Below, piece by piece: positions 63,088-64,000 of a DNA stretch of 64,000 nucleotides. The translations under genes were made by a program, and so were the position numbers. The stretch is from Streptomyces davaonensis JCM 4913 (GTDB taxonomy: Bacteria; Actinomycetota; Actinomycetes; Streptomycetales; Streptomycetaceae), in NCBI RefSeq assembly GCF_000349325.1, contig NC_020504.1, forward strand, positions 7,606,326-7,670,325. Direction: 5' to 3'. Numbering within the stretch: position 1 is the stretch's first letter; the number at the start of each line of letters is the position of its first letter. The notes under the pieces are model-generated. The model was not told the DNA's origin, made no database searches, and saw only the letters and a list, made by a program, of their open reading frames with translations.

Positions 63088-64000
63088 TCAACCGAGTGCT
63101 GATGCCGCCCCCTTGAGCACCAATCCGGCCCCAAGAGCGACGACGACCAACGCGGACACCAGCGGTGCGGTACGGCGGATCAGGCCCGCCACGGGATGAA
63201 CGGCCCAGCTCGGACGCCGCTCCACCCACCGGCTCGCCCCGGCACCGAGCCGTACGACGGCGTACCCGGCGGCGGTCAGGGTGAGGGCGAGCCCGACCCC
63301 GTAGGCCACGACGAGCAGCAGCCCGAACCAGGCGTGCCCGAGCGCGGCGGCGCCGACCAGGACGACGACGGCGGAGGGGCTGGGCACGAGGCCGCCGGCG
63401 AAGCCGAGCAGGATCGTGCCGCGGATGGTGGGGGCGGTGGCGTGGGTGTGAGTGGTGCCGCCGTGGGTGTGGGTGTGCGTGTGTTCCTTGGGGCGCTCGT
63501 GATCGTGCTCGTGATCATGGCTGTGCTCGTGTCCATGGCTGTGGTCGTGGCCGTGCCCGTGCCCGTGGGTGTGCGCGCCGACCAGGACGGGCGTGGGCGT
63601 GCGTTCCGGCGCCGGGGAGTGCGGGTGGTGGTGGCCGCGCTGATGCCAGGCCCGTCGTACGAGGGTCGCGCCCGCGGCCATGACCAGGGCGCCGCTGGCG
63701 ATGCCCAGCCAGGTGATGACGGACGGCGCGGCGGCCGAGCCGGCGGTGACCAGCAGGCCCAGGGCGACCACGCCCAGGGTGTGGGTGACCGTGACCGAGG
63801 CGGCGAGCGGGAGGACGTCCTTCATCCGGGCGCGGCCGCCGCGGGCCGTGGCCACCGCCGCCATGAGCGTCTTGCCGTGCCCCGGGGCGACGGCGTGCAG
63901 TGCGCCCAGGCCGATCGCGATGAACAGGGCGAGGGCGGCGAAACCGACGGTGAGGTCGTTGCGGGCGACCAGGGAGTCCAGGGCCCGGGTCCAGCGGTCG
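63088..64000 (-). CDS. NicO/RcnA-like nickel/cobalt exporter, N-terminus beyond the window
   Basis: The minus-strand frame is open to the window end, so the N-terminus is missing. The visible part has about six helices. HAVAPGHGKTL and a later THTLGVVALG supply the conserved His and Gly of nickel-transporter/NicO proteins. A cytoplasmic loop of about 50 residues is almost half His (HTHGHGHGHDHSHGHEHSHD and similar), which can bind Ni or Co. VPSPSAVVVLVGAAAL is the second conserved motif. It probably exports nickel or cobalt to protect the cell; import is also possible in this family. The stop is at 63088, 34 bp upstream of the kinase start. Confidence 0.85.
   Translation of the reverse strand, partial: DRWTRALDSLVARNDLTVGFAALALFIAIGLGALHAVAPGHGKTLMAAVATARGGRARMKDVLPLAASVTVTHTLGVVALGLLVTAGSAAAPSVITWLGIASGALVMAAGATLVRRAWHQRGHHHPHSPAPERTPTPVLVGAHTHGHGHGHDHSHGHEHSHDHEHDHERPKEHTHTHTHGGTTHTHATAPTIRGTILLGFAGGLVPSPSAVVVLVGAAALGHAWFGLLLVVAYGVGLALTLTAAGYAVVRLGAGASRWVERRPSWAVHPVAGLIRRTAPLVSALVVVALGAGLVLKGAASALG

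Overview
The window is high-GC DNA with GTG/TTG starts, many 1-4 nt start/stop overlaps and abundant secreted hydrolases. It reads as the chromosome of a Streptomyces-type actinomycete. From memory, the gene order (aroH-tyrA-cmk-plsC-der, a sepF paralogue, dnaE2 plus an inactive Y-family polymerase, a secreted lipase, a cell-wall-anchored LPMO, a GDSL lipase) resembles the SCO172x-SCO176x part of the S. coelicolor core. No database was available to confirm this. I see no tRNA, rRNA, CRISPR array, prophage or insertion sequence.

Layout. 1-5.0 kb: the end of a TIGR03086-type protein, an MFS exporter, then an ADP-ribose-flavoured cluster (NrtR-like NUDIX regulator, ADP-ribosylglycohydrolase, two nucleotidyltransferases that converge and overlap). 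5.0-10.1 kb: a Rieske lipoprotein and the core run aroH-tyrA-cmk-plsC-der. 10.1-13.3 kb: two conserved hypotheticals and two resuscitation-promoting-factor/LysM proteins. 13.2-19 kb: a branched-chain-amino-acid-type ABC system in which two permeases and one ATPase are fused into one 890-aa protein, with a divergent binding lipoprotein. 19-28.5 kb: WYL regulator, stand-alone ctaD, small I78-like inhibitor, PAP2 phosphatase, GT-C mannosyltransferase, MFS exporter, acyl-CoA dehydrogenase, SepF paralogue. 28.8-35.8 kb: a Cys-tailed DUF5685-like protein, three streptogrisin-like proteases, an SPFH protein and a membrane protein.

35.9-41.4 kb holds what I consider the most interesting locus. A LexA-type box precedes dnaE2, followed by an ImuB-like, apparently catalytically dead Y-family polymerase (4 nt overlap), and 17 nt later by a NADAR-domain protein, a family linked to removal of ADP-ribose from nucleic acid. 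This suggests a damage-inducible mutasome joined to reversal of nucleic-acid ADP-ribosylation. 41.4-49.2 kb: cupin/MarR pair with twin operators, lipase, LPMO with an LAETG sortase signal, an unannotated-size 45-codon gene with a perfect Shine-Dalgarno, methyltransferase, DUF402, tandem GNAT, GntR, DUF72 and AAA+ proteins.

49.3-59 kb is an extracellular-glycan locus: glycoside hydrolase, a 1227-aa flippase/GT-C-type fusion, NodB-like deacetylase, two GT2 glycosyltransferases, a CelD/FemAB-like acetyltransferase and a small membrane protein. A 23-nt triple tandem repeat lies at its edge. 59-64 kb: a subtilisin and a GDSL hydrolase sharing a repeat-rich divergent promoter region, a Hanks-type kinase and a NicO/RcnA-like metal exporter cut by the window end.

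Recurrent themes are convergent genes whose coding ends overlap (4272-4346, 13191-13252, 19989-20098, 41426-41448, 45460-45474), bidirectional terminators between convergent genes, and short palindromic dispersed repeats, one of which encodes the linker of the fused ABC transporter.
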